A stretch of 44,678 bases of DNA from Candidatus Cryosericum hinesii. GTDB taxonomy: Bacteria; Caldisericota; Caldisericia; Cryosericales; Cryosericaceae. Shown one piece after another: positions 16,353-23,701 of this stretch. The notes beneath the pieces were generated by a model, which was given only the letters and a program-made list of their open reading frames with translations, was not told the DNA's origin and did no database searches. Numbering within the stretch: position 1 is the stretch's first letter; every line of letters starts with the position of its first letter. The DNA is taken from contig NZ_QXIW01000036.1 of assembly GCF_003570985.1 (NCBI RefSeq), positions 15,993 to 60,670 of the forward strand, in the 5' to 3' direction. A program made the position numbers and the translations under genes.

Positions 16353-17189
16353 TCAGAGCCTCGCTGCCCCTGCCTTGATGGCCTGCTCACCCTTGGTCTT
16401 TACTTCCTCCATCTGTGTGGCCAGACCGCCCACGTAGTACTCGAGCCAGCCGGTCATATCCATGTCGTGACTGCGCACACGTTGCAGGGCTCCATAGTAG
16501 GCTGAGGGATCCCGGTCATAGAATTCGCTGAAGGTGAACAGGCGCTTGAAGTCGTAGTTTCCACGGTACATCACGAGCGTGGCCAGCAACCGAGCCGTGC
16601 GACCATTGCCATCGATGAAGGGGTGGATGTGCACCAGCTGAAATTGTGCGATGCCACTCACAAGGACCACGTTGAGACCCGTGTCTGCGTTGAGCCATTT
16701 CACGAGATCGGTCATCAACGGCTGGACTTCTTCAGCAGGTGGAGGAGTGTACACGGTTTCCTTGGTCACCGAATCGACGACCAGATTCTGCCCCAGCCGA
16801 TACTGGCCAGGCGCCGCCGAGCCTCCACGCACGTCGGTGACCAGCCGTTTGTGGATCTCGCGGATCAACGCCTCAGTGATGGGCTCGCCACTGCCGACAT
16901 ATTCAGCAACCAGCTCAAAAGCTGTGCGGTAGTTGAGCAATTCACGCACGTCGTTCGGGTTGGCCTCTGGTATCGTCTGCCCAGCCAGCAGCTGTGTGGA
17001 CTGTTCAAGTGTCAGCTGCGTGCCCTCGATATGCGTCGTATAGTGTGCTTCCAGAGTCAGGGCGTTTGCCTGCATATCGCGGATCCAGTCGTCCGACAGG
17101 TGCGCAGTCGACATAAAACCAATGGCACCCTCGATACGCGTCAGATCCACAAGAATTGCATTGCTGATTGCAAATTTAGGCTCAAACAT
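16353..17189 (-). CDS. Fic-family protein lacking its C-terminal winged helix (decaying copy)
   Basis: A 278-residue Fic protein; Fic enzymes usually transfer AMP from ATP to a protein target. It keeps the complete active-site motif HPFIDGNGR (residues 189-197) and an inhibitory-helix-like TTHIEG (residues 51-56) of the S/TxxxE[G/N] type. The tandem paralog at 17548-18597 continues for about 70 more residues with a winged helix. Here that part is lost: an in-frame TGA follows AGAARL, a few codons were deleted near it, and one base is missing shortly after, while about 40 bases of recognisable homology persist to near 16315. The catalytic domain is intact, so the protein may still act, but without its DNA-binding-like tail. 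The start has GAGGAGG upstream. Confidence 0.88.
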   Translation of the reverse strand: MFEPKFAISNAILVDLTRIEGAIGFMSTAHLSDDWIRDMQANALTLEAHYTTHIEGTQLTLEQSTQLLAGQTIPEANPNDVRELLNYRTAFELVAEYVGSGEPITEALIREIHKRLVTDVRGGSAAPGQYRLGQNLVVDSVTKETVYTPPPAEEVQPLMTDLVKWLNADTGLNVVLVSGIAQFQLVHIHPFIDGNGRTARLLATLVMYRGNYDFKRLFTFSEFYDRDPSAYYGALQRVRSHDMDMTGWLEYYVGGLATQMEEVKTKGEQAIKAGAARL

Positions 17190-17206
17190 AGGGGCCTCCT
17201 CTGTCC

Positions 17207-17235
17207 AGTATAGTCCAGCGACGTACTGGTGCCAG
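17207..17235 (-). promoter_or_regulatory. Promoter of the truncated Fic gene
   Basis: On the minus strand CTGGCA (17235-17230) and TATACT (17212-17207) are 17 bases apart, just upstream of the GAGGAGG ribosome site. The same arrangement lies before the intact Fic paralog, so the duplicated unit included its promoter. Confidence 0.6.
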
Positions 17236-17256
17236 CTTGCCGCTTCGCCATGCCCA

Positions 17257-17345
17257 CGGATGCGGGATTCATTCTATCCGCAGCACATCGTCATCCTTTG
17301 GCATTATTCTAGTAGAATAATTCTAATGGATAGTGACGTAGGTTA
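17257..17345. repeat. Dispersed repeat, partial copy with ATTATTCT hairpin
   Basis: Contains GGATGCGGGATTCATTC, a degenerate REP-like arm, then CATCCTTTGGCATTATTC and a hairpin ATTATTCT / AGAATAAT around AGT, ending AATGGATAGTG. The CATCCTTTGGCATTATTC-to-GATAGTG part recurs almost identically at about 22509-22552, and its first half occurs at about 19493-19507. No gene lies in it. Confidence 0.7.
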
Positions 17346-17432
17346 ATGACGTGCAACCCTTTCACCGAGAAGGTTGCAGCCGGTGACCTGGCTGCATCGG
17401 GGTCAGAAGCCCGTCCATCTCCTCGGATGCCC

Positions 17433-17548
17433 TGTCACAGTAACGTGTCACAGTAACGTGTCACAGTAACGTGTCACAGTAACGTGTCACAGTAACGTGT
17501 CACAGTAACGTGTCACAGTAACGTGTCACAGTAACGTGTCACAGTAAC
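17433..17548. repeat. Minisatellite: about nine tandem copies of TGTCACAGTAACG
   Basis: The 13-base unit TGTCACAGTAACG is repeated perfectly from 17433 to 17548 with no interruptions. The last copy runs into the stop codon of the intact Fic gene (minus strand). Perfect identity of all copies points to recent slippage-driven expansion, so copy number probably varies between strains. The array lies downstream of one Fic gene and about 200 bases upstream of the other. It has no spacers, so it is not a CRISPR. Confidence 0.95.
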
Positions 17549-18597
17549 TAAGTGTTGGCCTCGTAATGACTAGTAGGATCGTTGGTACTTGACTGGATCG
17601 CCCGAACGAGACCGACTTCGGCGAGCTTTCTCAAATGCCGCGCCAGCGTGCGGCGATTCATGTGAAGCTTGGCTTCAAGAGCCAATGGTGTGTTGACGCC
17701 GTCTTTGAGGATGGCCGAAAACACACTCAGAGCCGTCCCCGAGAGCCCCGCAGCGCCCGCCTTGATCAGGAGAATGCTGGTCTTGATGACCAGTTCTCCC
17801 TTACTCCGCACTTCCTGCATCTGCGTGGCCAGACCACCCACGTAGTACTCGAGCCAGCCGGTCATATCCATATCGTGACCACGCACACTCTGCAGGGCCG
17901 CATAGTATGCCGAGCGATCCCGGTCATAGAATTCGCTGATGGTAAACAGGCGCTTGAAGTCATAGTTGCCACGGTACATCACCAACGTGGCCAGCAACCG
18001 AGCTGTGCGGCCATTGCCATCAATGAAAGGATGGATGTGCACCAGCTGGAATTGTGCTATGCCGCTCACCAGGACCGTGTTGATTCTTGTGTCTGCATTG
18101 AGCCATTGCACAAGGTCGGTCATCAACGGTTCGACTTCATGAGCAGGTGGAGGAGTGTAGACGGTTTCTCTGGTCACCGAATTGACAATCAGGTTCTGTC
18201 CCAGCCGATACTGGCCGGGTGTTGCCGAGCCTCCACGCACATCCTTGACCAACCGTTTGTGGATCTCGCGGATCAACGCCTCGGTCATGGGCTCGCCACT
18301 GCCGACGTATTCAGCAACCAGGTCAAATGCGGTGCGGTAGTTGAGCAGCTCGCGGACATCGTCCGGGTCGGCCTCTGGTATCGTCTGTCCAGCCAGCAGC
18401 TGGGTGGCCTGTTCAAGCGTCAGCTGTGTGCCCTCGATATGCGTCGTGTGATGTGCTTCTAGAGTGAGAGCGTTCGCCTGCATGTCGCGGATCCAGTCGT
18501 CCGACAGCTGTGCAGCTGACATGAAGCCAACGGCACGTTCGATTGTCGTCAGATTAGCCGTAATCGCATTGGTGATCGTGAATCTTGGCTCAAACAC
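17548..18597 (-). CDS. Fic-family protein with C-terminal winged helix (intact copy)
   Basis: A 349-residue Fic protein starting at GTG 18597 behind GGAGGT. The N-terminal region carries the inhibitory-helix-like TTHIEG (residues 51-56), the Fic core has HPFIDGNGR at residues 189-197, and the C-terminus from about residue 285 is a winged helix (LEAKLHMNRRTLARHLRKLAEVGLV). This is the common bacterial Fic architecture in which AMPylation is held back by an N-terminal Glu. Targets are unknown. It lies 50 bases downstream of an AbiEi-like gene but has its own promoter in that gap. Its tandem duplicate at 16353 has lost the winged helix. Confidence 0.93.
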   Translation of the reverse strand: MFEPRFTITNAITANLTTIERAVGFMSAAQLSDDWIRDMQANALTLEAHHTTHIEGTQLTLEQATQLLAGQTIPEADPDDVRELLNYRTAFDLVAEYVGSGEPMTEALIREIHKRLVKDVRGGSATPGQYRLGQNLIVNSVTRETVYTPPPAHEVEPLMTDLVQWLNADTRINTVLVSGIAQFQLVHIHPFIDGNGRTARLLATLVMYRGNYDFKRLFTISEFYDRDRSAYYAALQSVRGHDMDMTGWLEYYVGGLATQMQEVRSKGELVIKTSILLIKAGAAGLSGTALSVFSAILKDGVNTPLALEAKLHMNRRTLARHLRKLAEVGLVRAIQSSTNDPTSHYEANT

Positions 18598-18614
18598 AGT
18601 GACCTCCTCGATTA

Positions 18615-18643
18615 AGTGTAGTCAAGCGACGAACTGATGCCAA
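18615..18643 (-). promoter_or_regulatory. Promoter of the intact Fic gene
   Basis: On the minus strand TTGGCA (18643-18638) and TACACT (18620-18615) are 17 bases apart, inside the 50-base gap after the AbiEi-like gene. The sequence aligns with the promoter of the other Fic copy. Confidence 0.6.
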
Positions 18644-18647
18644 CTGG

Positions 18648-19268
18648 CTATTCCGCCAGGAGAGCTCTGAGGTAGGGCTTGATGACTGAGGTCACCCTGC
18701 AGACGGTGGCCATCTCATCGAGTCTGGCAGAATCGAACCTGTGAGACTGAACATACGCTTTGAGCGCTTCGAGCGCAAGGTCTTCACCCAAGGACCCGCG
18801 GAGCCTGAAGCAGTCGCAGATCGTCTTCTCGGGTGAGTAAATCCGAAAATGCCCCGCGCCCTCCCTTATGTGCTCGATACCGGGTGAGTAGAACCGCTCC
18901 GAGAAGCGAAAGGCTTTGACTGGTGGGAACGACATGCGCGCCGGCGTCATGTTGCGAGGCAACGCAATCGCAACACGTGGCGGGTTGAATGTCGTGAGAT
19001 CGTAGTAGCTGAGGGCAGAGTAGAGGCAGATGACGGCTGACGGCATGGCCGTGCACACATCGACGAAGTTCTCCCACGCTCCCGCGGTTGCGCCAGATGA
19101 TGTCAGCTTGTAGAGACCGGGTTTCACCTTGTGCGCTGTGCCTTCGGCGACCAGACTTCTCAACGTGCGTGCCTGGATATGGTACTTGCCTAGCGTGGAC
19201 CCGCGAACATATCCATGTCCAGCAAGACTTGCTTTCTTTATCTGCTTGTCTGAGTCTCTCTTGTTCAT
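18648..19268 (-). CDS. AbiEi-family antitoxin-like transcriptional regulator
   Basis: A 206-residue protein with an N-terminal winged-helix region (residues about 20-60, TLGKYHIQARTLRSLVAEG and KPGLYKL) and the AbiEi C-terminal region (AVICLYSALSYYDLTTFNPPRVAIALPRN, then IYSPEKTICDCFRLR). AbiEi proteins are antitoxins and repressors of type IV toxin-antitoxin systems paired with AbiEii nucleotidyltransferases. In this locus no AbiEii gene follows it; the next gene on its strand is Fic. An AbiEii gene does lie 0.7 kb away in the opposite orientation, behind a DUF6922 gene. ATG 19268 has TTGGAG upstream. Whether it regulates Fic, the AbiEii pair or neither is open. Confidence 0.85.
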   Translation of the reverse strand: MNKRDSDKQIKKASLAGHGYVRGSTLGKYHIQARTLRSLVAEGTAHKVKPGLYKLTSSGATAGAWENFVDVCTAMPSAVICLYSALSYYDLTTFNPPRVAIALPRNMTPARMSFPPVKAFRFSERFYSPGIEHIREGAGHFRIYSPEKTICDCFRLRGSLGEDLALEALKAYVQSHRFDSARLDEMATVCRVTSVIKPYLRALLAE

Positions 19269-19442
19269 ATATTACTCCAATAAGAGTCAAGTGAAGTGAA
19301 AACACATCAATCCACACCGAGTATGCAGCATTAAAACGGGATGTCAATGGCCAATTGAATACTCACAACCCATGTGTCACCTACGGCTGCCTGCTTCGCG
19401 ATACACCAGATTGCAGGTTCCTCGTCAACGCCTCACTCAGTT

Positions 19443-19507
19443 GATCCGTCACTCCCGCGAAGGCGGGAGTCCATCCTGTCCACAGGAGATCGTCATTCTT
19501 TGGCATT
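19443..19507. repeat. REP-like palindrome with conserved tail
   Basis: The hairpin ACTCCCGC-GAAG-GCGGGAGT at 19451-19470 is preceded by GATCCGTC and followed by CCATCCTGT and the tail ATCGTCATTCTTTGGCATTA. The same head and tail recur at 22459-22550, and the hairpin is found split by another element at 21399 and 24713. It resembles the widespread REP type TCCCGCGAAnGCGGGA known from many bacteria. It lies in the divergent gap between AbiEi and the DUF6922 gene. Confidence 0.85.
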
Positions 19508-19515
19508 ACGGATTC

Positions 19516-19543
19516 TTGTATTACACCTCATGCTGTGTACAAT
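19516..19543 (+). promoter_or_regulatory. Promoter of the DUF6922-AbiEii operon
   Basis: TTGTAT at 19516-19521 and TACAAT at 19538-19543, spacer 16 bases, immediately upstream of the AGGAGG ribosome site at 19550. Confidence 0.6.
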
Positions 19544-19563
19544 GTCTGCAGGAGGTCCACAAG

Positions 19564-19956
19564 ATGAGTATCGTCGTTCACACGATTCACGGAAGGCAGT
19601 ATGCCTATGTCTCTCGACGCGAGGGTAAACGCATGGTTCAGACCTACCTTGGTGCCATGAGCAGGCCGGACGTTCAGGCTGTTGTCGAAGGCTTGTCCGA
19701 GGAGAAGGGTATCCCTGAGCGCCTGCGCCGCCTGTTTTGGGACACAGATCCTGAATCGCTGGATCCGTCCAGGTATGCAACGGCCATTATCGAACGCGTC
19801 CTCGAGATGGGGGATCTGCAGGACGTGCGATGGCTGCAGCATCGTTATACCGGCACCACGATCGCGCAGGTCCTGACGCTTTCGAGAGGGCTGTCGCCAC
19901 GCTCGCGGGCATTTTGGAACCTGTGGTTTGGCAGGGAGGCGCCCTGTGCACCCTGA
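19564..19956 (+). CDS. DUF6922-type protein, probable partner of AbiEii
   Basis: A 130-residue protein. The N-terminal part (VVHTIHGRQYAYVSRREGKR) looks like the small beta-rich head found in some transposase-linked and antitoxin proteins. The C-terminal half matches the family DUF6922: LFWDTDPESLDPSRYATAII, ERVLEMGDLQDVRWLQHRY, and ARAFWNLWFG-like SRAFWNLWFG. Such proteins commonly precede AbiEii/AbiGii nucleotidyltransferase genes and are thought to act as the antitoxin; that role is inferred. The start has AGGAGG eight bases upstream. Its last 11 bases overlap the start of the AbiEii gene, so the pair is translationally coupled. Confidence 0.8.
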   Translation: MSIVVHTIHGRQYAYVSRREGKRMVQTYLGAMSRPDVQAVVEGLSEEKGIPERLRRLFWDTDPESLDPSRYATAIIERVLEMGDLQDVRWLQHRYTGTTIAQVLTLSRGLSPRSRAFWNLWFGREAPCAP

Positions 19957-20611
19957 ATGTCTGCGGCCCAAAGCCGCACGCCTCCTGCCCGTCGTCGTCA
20001 AGGCTCTCCAACCGTTTAGCCCAGTCCTGGCAGGGGGTACTGCTCTTGCATTACAGGTGGGTCACCGTGTGTCCGTCGACTTTGACTTCTTCGCCGGGAA
20101 CGAGTTTGACCCTGTTGCCATCCTTCGGACTGTGCAGACAACCTCAGCCGAAGTCCAGTCGCTGAAGTTGGAGCCGGGGACGGCGGTGATGATCGTGGAC
20201 GGGGTCAAGGTGTCGCTGTTTCAGTATCCGTACCCCTTTGCCGAGCCCATGGAGTTGTTCAACGGAACGAAGGTTGCAGGAGCCGTCGACATTGCCGGGA
20301 TGAAGCTCATCGCCATCATGCAGGGTGGTGCGAGGCGCGACTTCGTGGACCTCTACACAGTGCTCAGGACGACACCATTTCGCGTCGTCGCGCACAACGC
20401 CATCCAGCGCTTTGGCCCGACCCTCATCGAACCGGTCATCATCGGCAAGGCGCTTGTCTGGTTTGCCGACGCAGACGAGCAACCCGATCCCGTGTACCTC
20501 GGAAAGCCCCTGCAGTGGTCGGCCATCAAGCGGTTCTTCCGCTCCAGTGTGTCGCAGTTTGTCCTTGACCTTGAGGCAGAACGGGCAGACTCGGCGAGCG
20601 GGCAACTGTAG
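19946..20611 (+). CDS. AbiEii/AbiGii-type nucleotidyltransferase toxin
   Basis: A 221-residue nucleotidyltransferase of the AbiEii superfamily. The diagnostic motif LAGGTALALQVGHRVSVDFD contains the GG and the D-x-D metal site, and a later IAGMKLIAIMQGGARRDFVDL matches the conserved KLxAIxxRxxxRDxxDL region that holds the family's Lys and Asp. Characterised AbiEii-type toxins (AbiEii, MenT) modify tRNA or bind GTP and stop growth. The GTG at 19946, six bases after AGGGAGG, is chosen. It overlaps the DUF6922 stop by 11 bases, as expected for a coupled toxin-antitoxin pair. Confidence 0.88.
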   Translation: MHPECLRPKAARLLPVVVKALQPFSPVLAGGTALALQVGHRVSVDFDFFAGNEFDPVAILRTVQTTSAEVQSLKLEPGTAVMIVDGVKVSLFQYPYPFAEPMELFNGTKVAGAVDIAGMKLIAIMQGGARRDFVDLYTVLRTTPFRVVAHNAIQRFGPTLIEPVIIGKALVWFADADEQPDPVYLGKPLQWSAIKRFFRSSVSQFVLDLEAERADSASGQL

Positions 20612-20655
20612 ACGATGTTGAAACGATATTTCAGAACGAAAGGGAGTGTACACCC

Positions 20656-21384
20656 ATGAATGAGGTAAACGAGGTTATCAAGCAGCTGCAGGAGAGAAAA
20701 TCGGTACGCATCTTTGAGGACAAAGTCGTGCCCGATGCTGTCAAGAACGAGGTGATCGCCGCGGCCTTCGAAGCGCCGACTGCCGGCAACATGATGTTCT
20801 ACACGATCATCAACGTGACGGATCAGAAGGTCAAGGATCAGCTGTCGGTGCTGTGCGACCATCAGCCCTTCATCGCCAAGGCACCGCTCGTTCTCGTGTT
20901 CCTTGCCGATTATCAGCGGTGGTACGAGACGTACTGGGCGGCCGGACTGACGGTGCGCAAACCAGGCGTCGGCGACTTGATGCTCGCATGTGCGGACACG
21001 TTCATCGCCGCCCAGAACACCGTGGTGGCCGCCCAGTCACTGGGGCTTGGATCCTGCTACATCGGGGATATCCTCGAGAACTGCGAACAGGTAAGGGAAC
21101 TCCTGTCGCTGCCCGAATTCGTGATGCCCGCAACGCTGGTTGTCTACGGGTATCCCACGAAACAGCAGCTTGACCGCAAGAAGCCCGTGCGCTTTGGCAG
21201 GAGCCATATCGTCCATGAGAACGGCTACCGGAAAATGGAACCTGATGAGCTCCTTGGGATGCACAGTGAGCGGGGCGACAAGGAGAGCATCGAAGCGCTC
21301 TGCAAACGGAAGTACATGTCCGATTTCAGCGCCGAGATGACCCGGTCAGTGGCGGAGTATCTGAAGAACTTCAGCGACCGGTAA
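20656..21384 (+). CDS. Nitroreductase-family flavoprotein
   Basis: A 242-residue FMN-dependent NAD(P)H oxidoreductase of the nitroreductase family. Visible are the N-terminal RKSVRIFEDKVV FMN-phosphate site, EAPTAGNMMFYT, and the C-terminal GLGSCYIGDILENCEQVRELL followed by MPATLVVYGYPT, with the basic KKPVRFGRSHIVHENGY end typical of NfsA-like members. It would reduce nitro, quinone or similar compounds; the physiological substrate is unknown. GGGAG ten bases before the ATG is the likely ribosome site. It begins 44 bases after the AbiEii gene and may be read through from it. Confidence 0.93.
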   Translation: MNEVNEVIKQLQERKSVRIFEDKVVPDAVKNEVIAAAFEAPTAGNMMFYTIINVTDQKVKDQLSVLCDHQPFIAKAPLVLVFLADYQRWYETYWAAGLTVRKPGVGDLMLACADTFIAAQNTVVAAQSLGLGSCYIGDILENCEQVRELLSLPEFVMPATLVVYGYPTKQQLDRKKPVRFGRSHIVHENGYRKMEPDELLGMHSERGDKESIEALCKRKYMSDFSAEMTRSVAEYLKNFSDR

Positions 21385-21398
21385 CCCTCAGGCGGTCG

Positions 21399-21480
21399 AT
21401 CCGTCACTCCCCCCGAGCCTTTCTGTTCAAGGCGAGGGGTGCTTTCGGCGAAGGCGGGAGTCCATCCTGTTCGCCGGAGG
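21399..21480. repeat. REP-like palindrome interrupted by a 36-base GAGCC element
   Basis: ACTCCC (21406-21411) and GCGAAGGCGGGAGT (21448-21461) are the two halves of the REP seen whole at 19451 and 22466. Between them lie 36 extra bases starting CCCGAGCCTTTCTGTTCAAG and ending GGGGTGCTTTCG. The flanking GATCCGTC and CCATCCTGT are those of the intact REP, so the short element has inserted into the hairpin. Confidence 0.85.
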
Positions 21481-21512
21481 TCCCTGTGGTCCCGTGTTTG
21501 AAAGGTCACGCC

Positions 21513-21680
21513 TCGTTATTATCAAAAAGTGCCCATTTCCGATAATAAGACGTCGATCTGCTCTCCATATTATCGCCAACAATAACAACACCCCTCCTCA
21601 CTATTATTGGAAAGTGCCAGTATCCGATAATAAGGCACCAATTTGCGCTCGATATTGTCGCCGGCGATAATAGCGAGGGG
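21513..21680. repeat. AT-rich multi-hairpin element, copy A (two units)
   Basis: Two related units of about 75 bases lie in tandem. Each holds a hairpin of the type TTATTATC / GATAATAA around AGTGCC, then a second palindrome centred on TATTATCGCC or TATTGTCGCC / GGCGATAATA. Copy B of the element lies at 22590, on the other side of the cysteine hydrolase gene. No frame of useful length crosses it. It could be a small mobile element, an RNA with several stems or an array of binding sites. Confidence 0.75.
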
Positions 21681-21752
21681 CACAAGCGATATAGCAAGTA
21701 TCTGTGAAAGCGATCACGTGGCGATTTCAACGCTCATGATGGGAGGAAAGAG

Positions 21753-22448
21753 ATGGACGATGAAAAGACTCCGACATTCAGGAAGTTCCCGAACCCCAAC
21801 TTCGACGTGCATTCCGAAGGTGACTACTGGGAGAAGATAAAGCCGCTGAAGGACAAGACTGCGCTGCTGATCATCGATGTTCAGAAGCACGATCAGGACT
21901 TGGCTGTCGAGCTCAGGGATGCAGGCAACAGCTACCTGTATGACCGACTGAAGGAGACGGTCATCCCCAACGCCAGGCGGCTCCTCGACTTCTTCCGTGA
22001 CCAGCAGATGGTTGTCACGTTCGCAACGCTCGGCAATCAGCGCGCAGATGGCCGCGACCGTTCGCCCACGCAGGCCAGACCGGGCTGGAACTATACCCTG
22101 CTCAAGATCGGCAGCCGGGACCAGGAGGTTGTCGATGAGCTGAAGCCCCGCGACGGCGAGGTCGTCGTCTGCAAGACCACGGACAGCACCGTGATGGGCA
22201 CCCAGTACGGCCACATCCTGAGATGGATGGGTATCGAGCACGTAGTGGTCGGTGGTCTGTTCACGGATCAGTGCGTTTCGAGCACCGTGCGCGACTTGTC
22301 AGACTGGGGCTATACCGTCTTCCTGGTGGAGGACGCCACGTCGGCCATCAACGCCGACCTTCAGATCTGGGAGACCAGGATGCTCAACCAGATCTACTGC
22401 AAGGTGGTCTCAACCGAGGAAGTTGTCCGGGACTTGGCGACCCAATAA
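21753..22448 (+). CDS. Isochorismatase-family cysteine hydrolase
   Basis: A 231-residue hydrolase of the isochorismatase/nicotinamidase superfamily. The catalytic triad is visible as Asp42 (LLIIDVQKHD), Lys141 (VVCKTTDS) and Cys174 (GGLFTDQCVSSTVRD), with the cis-peptide region VVVGGLFTD. Substrates of the superfamily include isochorismate, nicotinamide, N-carbamoyl compounds and biuret; none can be chosen here. The N-terminal 30 residues (FRKFPNPNFDVHSEGDYWEK) are an extension. GGGAGG precedes the ATG. The gene stands alone between two copies of an AT-rich hairpin element and two REP copies, so the whole segment could have moved or been assembled through repeats. Confidence 0.9.
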   Translation: MDDEKTPTFRKFPNPNFDVHSEGDYWEKIKPLKDKTALLIIDVQKHDQDLAVELRDAGNSYLYDRLKETVIPNARRLLDFFRDQQMVVTFATLGNQRADGRDRSPTQARPGWNYTLLKIGSRDQEVVDELKPRDGEVVVCKTTDSTVMGTQYGHILRWMGIEHVVVGGLFTDQCVSSTVRDLSDWGYTVFLVEDATSAINADLQIWETRMLNQIYCKVVSTEEVVRDLATQ

Positions 22449-22458
22449 GAGGTTGCCA

Positions 22459-22552
22459 ATCCGTCACTCCCGCGAAGGCGGGAGCCCATCTTGTTTGTAG
22501 CACGTCGCCATCCTTTGGCATTATTCTAGTAGAATAATTCTAATGGATAGTG
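22459..22552. repeat. REP-like palindrome with ATTATTCT hairpin tail
   Basis: Hairpin ACTCCCGC-GAAG-GCGGGAG (22466-22484), then CCATCTTGTTTGTAGCACG and CATCCTTTGGCATTATTC, then ATTATTCT/AGAATAAT around AGT, ending AATGGATAGTGG. It joins the head of the copy at 19443 with the tail of the copy at 17257, so it is the most complete member of the family in this window. Confidence 0.85.
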
Positions 22553-22589
22553 GCGGAGATCACTGTGGGCTCGTGTTTAAGAGGCCGTC

Positions 22590-22715
22590 CTTCGTTATTA
22601 TCGAAGAGTGCCCTTTTCCAATAATAAGGCACCGATTCATGCTCCATATTATCGCTGGCGATAACAGCACTGTCTACTATTATTGAAAAGTCGTCCGATC
22701 CGATAATAATGACAC
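22590..22715. repeat. AT-rich multi-hairpin element, copy B (one and a half units)
   Basis: One full unit (TTATTATCGAAGAGTGCCC, TTTCCAATAATAAGG, then TATTATCGC/GCGATAACA) followed by the first hairpin of a second unit (CTATTATTG ... CCGATAATAA). It is strongly similar to copy A at 21513, and both copies start after a conserved TCGTTATTATC. The element ends just before the promoter of the GHKL-STAS operon. Confidence 0.75.
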
Positions 22716-22726
22716 GCGTCTCGGAG

Positions 22727-22754
22727 TTGAATGTGGGGTCAAGTCAGGTAGAAT
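22727..22754 (+). promoter_or_regulatory. Promoter of the GHKL-STAS / DUF4325 / PIN operon
   Basis: TTGAAT at 22727-22732 and TAGAAT at 22749-22754 with a 16-base spacer, about 60 bases before the GTG start. It directly abuts the AT-rich hairpin element. Confidence 0.5.
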
Positions 22755-22812
22755 AGACAGGAGAAAAGCCAATTGCCAGAACGAGGATTCTCGTGAGGTT
22801 CAGGGAGGTCTT

Positions 22813-23682
22813 GTGGTCTTTCCGCTCGGCAAAACCAGAAGCGACTGTTCCGGATTCGACCAACTGACGCGGTTGGCCAAGAGCCTTGAACTGGTTTCTT
22901 TTGACAAGGTTGACATTGATATGTCCGGATGTACTTGGTTTGACGCCAACATGGCTGCGCCGTTAGGCGCTCTTCTGTATCGTGCCTCACACCAGCTCAA
23001 TAATGTTCGAATTCTTGGTGCTTCCCATCGTCTCGAAAATATCCTTCGCAAGAATGAGTTTCTCCTCAATTATGGCAGACTGCCACTGACGGATTCTAAC
23101 GTGACCACGATCCCGTACCGGCGGTTTGAGCCTACTGATGGTCGGTATTTTGTCTCCTACATCTCGAAGTATTTGCAGGGAAGAGGCATGCCCAAGATGT
23201 CGGCAGGGCTTCACAAGAAGTTTCTTGAGAGCGTCTATGAGATGTTTAACAATGCTGTCATCCATTCTGGGACGACGCTCGGTATCTATAGTTGTGGGCA
23301 GTACTACCCAAATGTGCATCGACTCGACTTCTCAATTGGTGATCTGGGCATGGGAATACGTGAGAGCCTGAGACGGAAGAAGCAACTTGAATTGGCTGCA
23401 GACGAGGCAATCCGATGGGCTTTTACTGGCACCAACACCACAAGAACGGGCCCCATTCCAGGTGGCCTGGGCCTGAAGCTACTCGCCGATTTCACTACGA
23501 AGAACGGAGGGCGTATCCAGATTGTCTCTGACCGAGGGTATTGGGAGCTAGAGGAAGGGTCTGTTCGCTCATCTCTGTTTGATTTGCCTTTTCCAGGGAC
23601 TGTGGTGAACATCGAGTTGAATACCGCTGACACAAAGTCATATCGTCTGTCGTCTGAGTCTAACCTTGGCGACATCTTCTAG
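22813..23682 (+). CDS. STAS-like plus GHKL ATPase protein
   Basis: A 289-residue protein. Residues about 15-95 resemble a STAS domain (KVDIDMSGCTWFDANMAAPL, then NVRILGASHRLENILRKNEF). Residues about 130-275 are a GHKL (histidine kinase-like) ATP-binding domain: N-box YEMFNNAVIHS, G1 box GDLGMGIRESL and G2 box GGLGLKLLADF. There is no phospho-acceptor His domain or membrane segment. Such ATPases act as anti-sigma-type kinases on STAS partners. GTG 22813 has GGGAGG four bases upstream; the frame stays open further up without a standard start, so a slightly longer protein is possible. It is followed 19 bases later by a second STAS-like gene and then a PIN gene, forming one operon. Confidence 0.82.
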   Translation: MVFPLGKTRSDCSGFDQLTRLAKSLELVSFDKVDIDMSGCTWFDANMAAPLGALLYRASHQLNNVRILGASHRLENILRKNEFLLNYGRLPLTDSNVTTIPYRRFEPTDGRYFVSYISKYLQGRGMPKMSAGLHKKFLESVYEMFNNAVIHSGTTLGIYSCGQYYPNVHRLDFSIGDLGMGIRESLRRKKQLELAADEAIRWAFTGTNTTRTGPIPGGLGLKLLADFTTKNGGRIQIVSDRGYWELEEGSVRSSLFDLPFPGTVVNIELNTADTKSYRLSSESNLGDIF

Positions 23683-23701
23683 AAGGGAAATGGAGGGAGA
23701 A

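Noticed and set aside
17433-17548. Possible CRISPR array
   Set aside because: The 13-base units are contiguous with no spacers and there are no cas genes.
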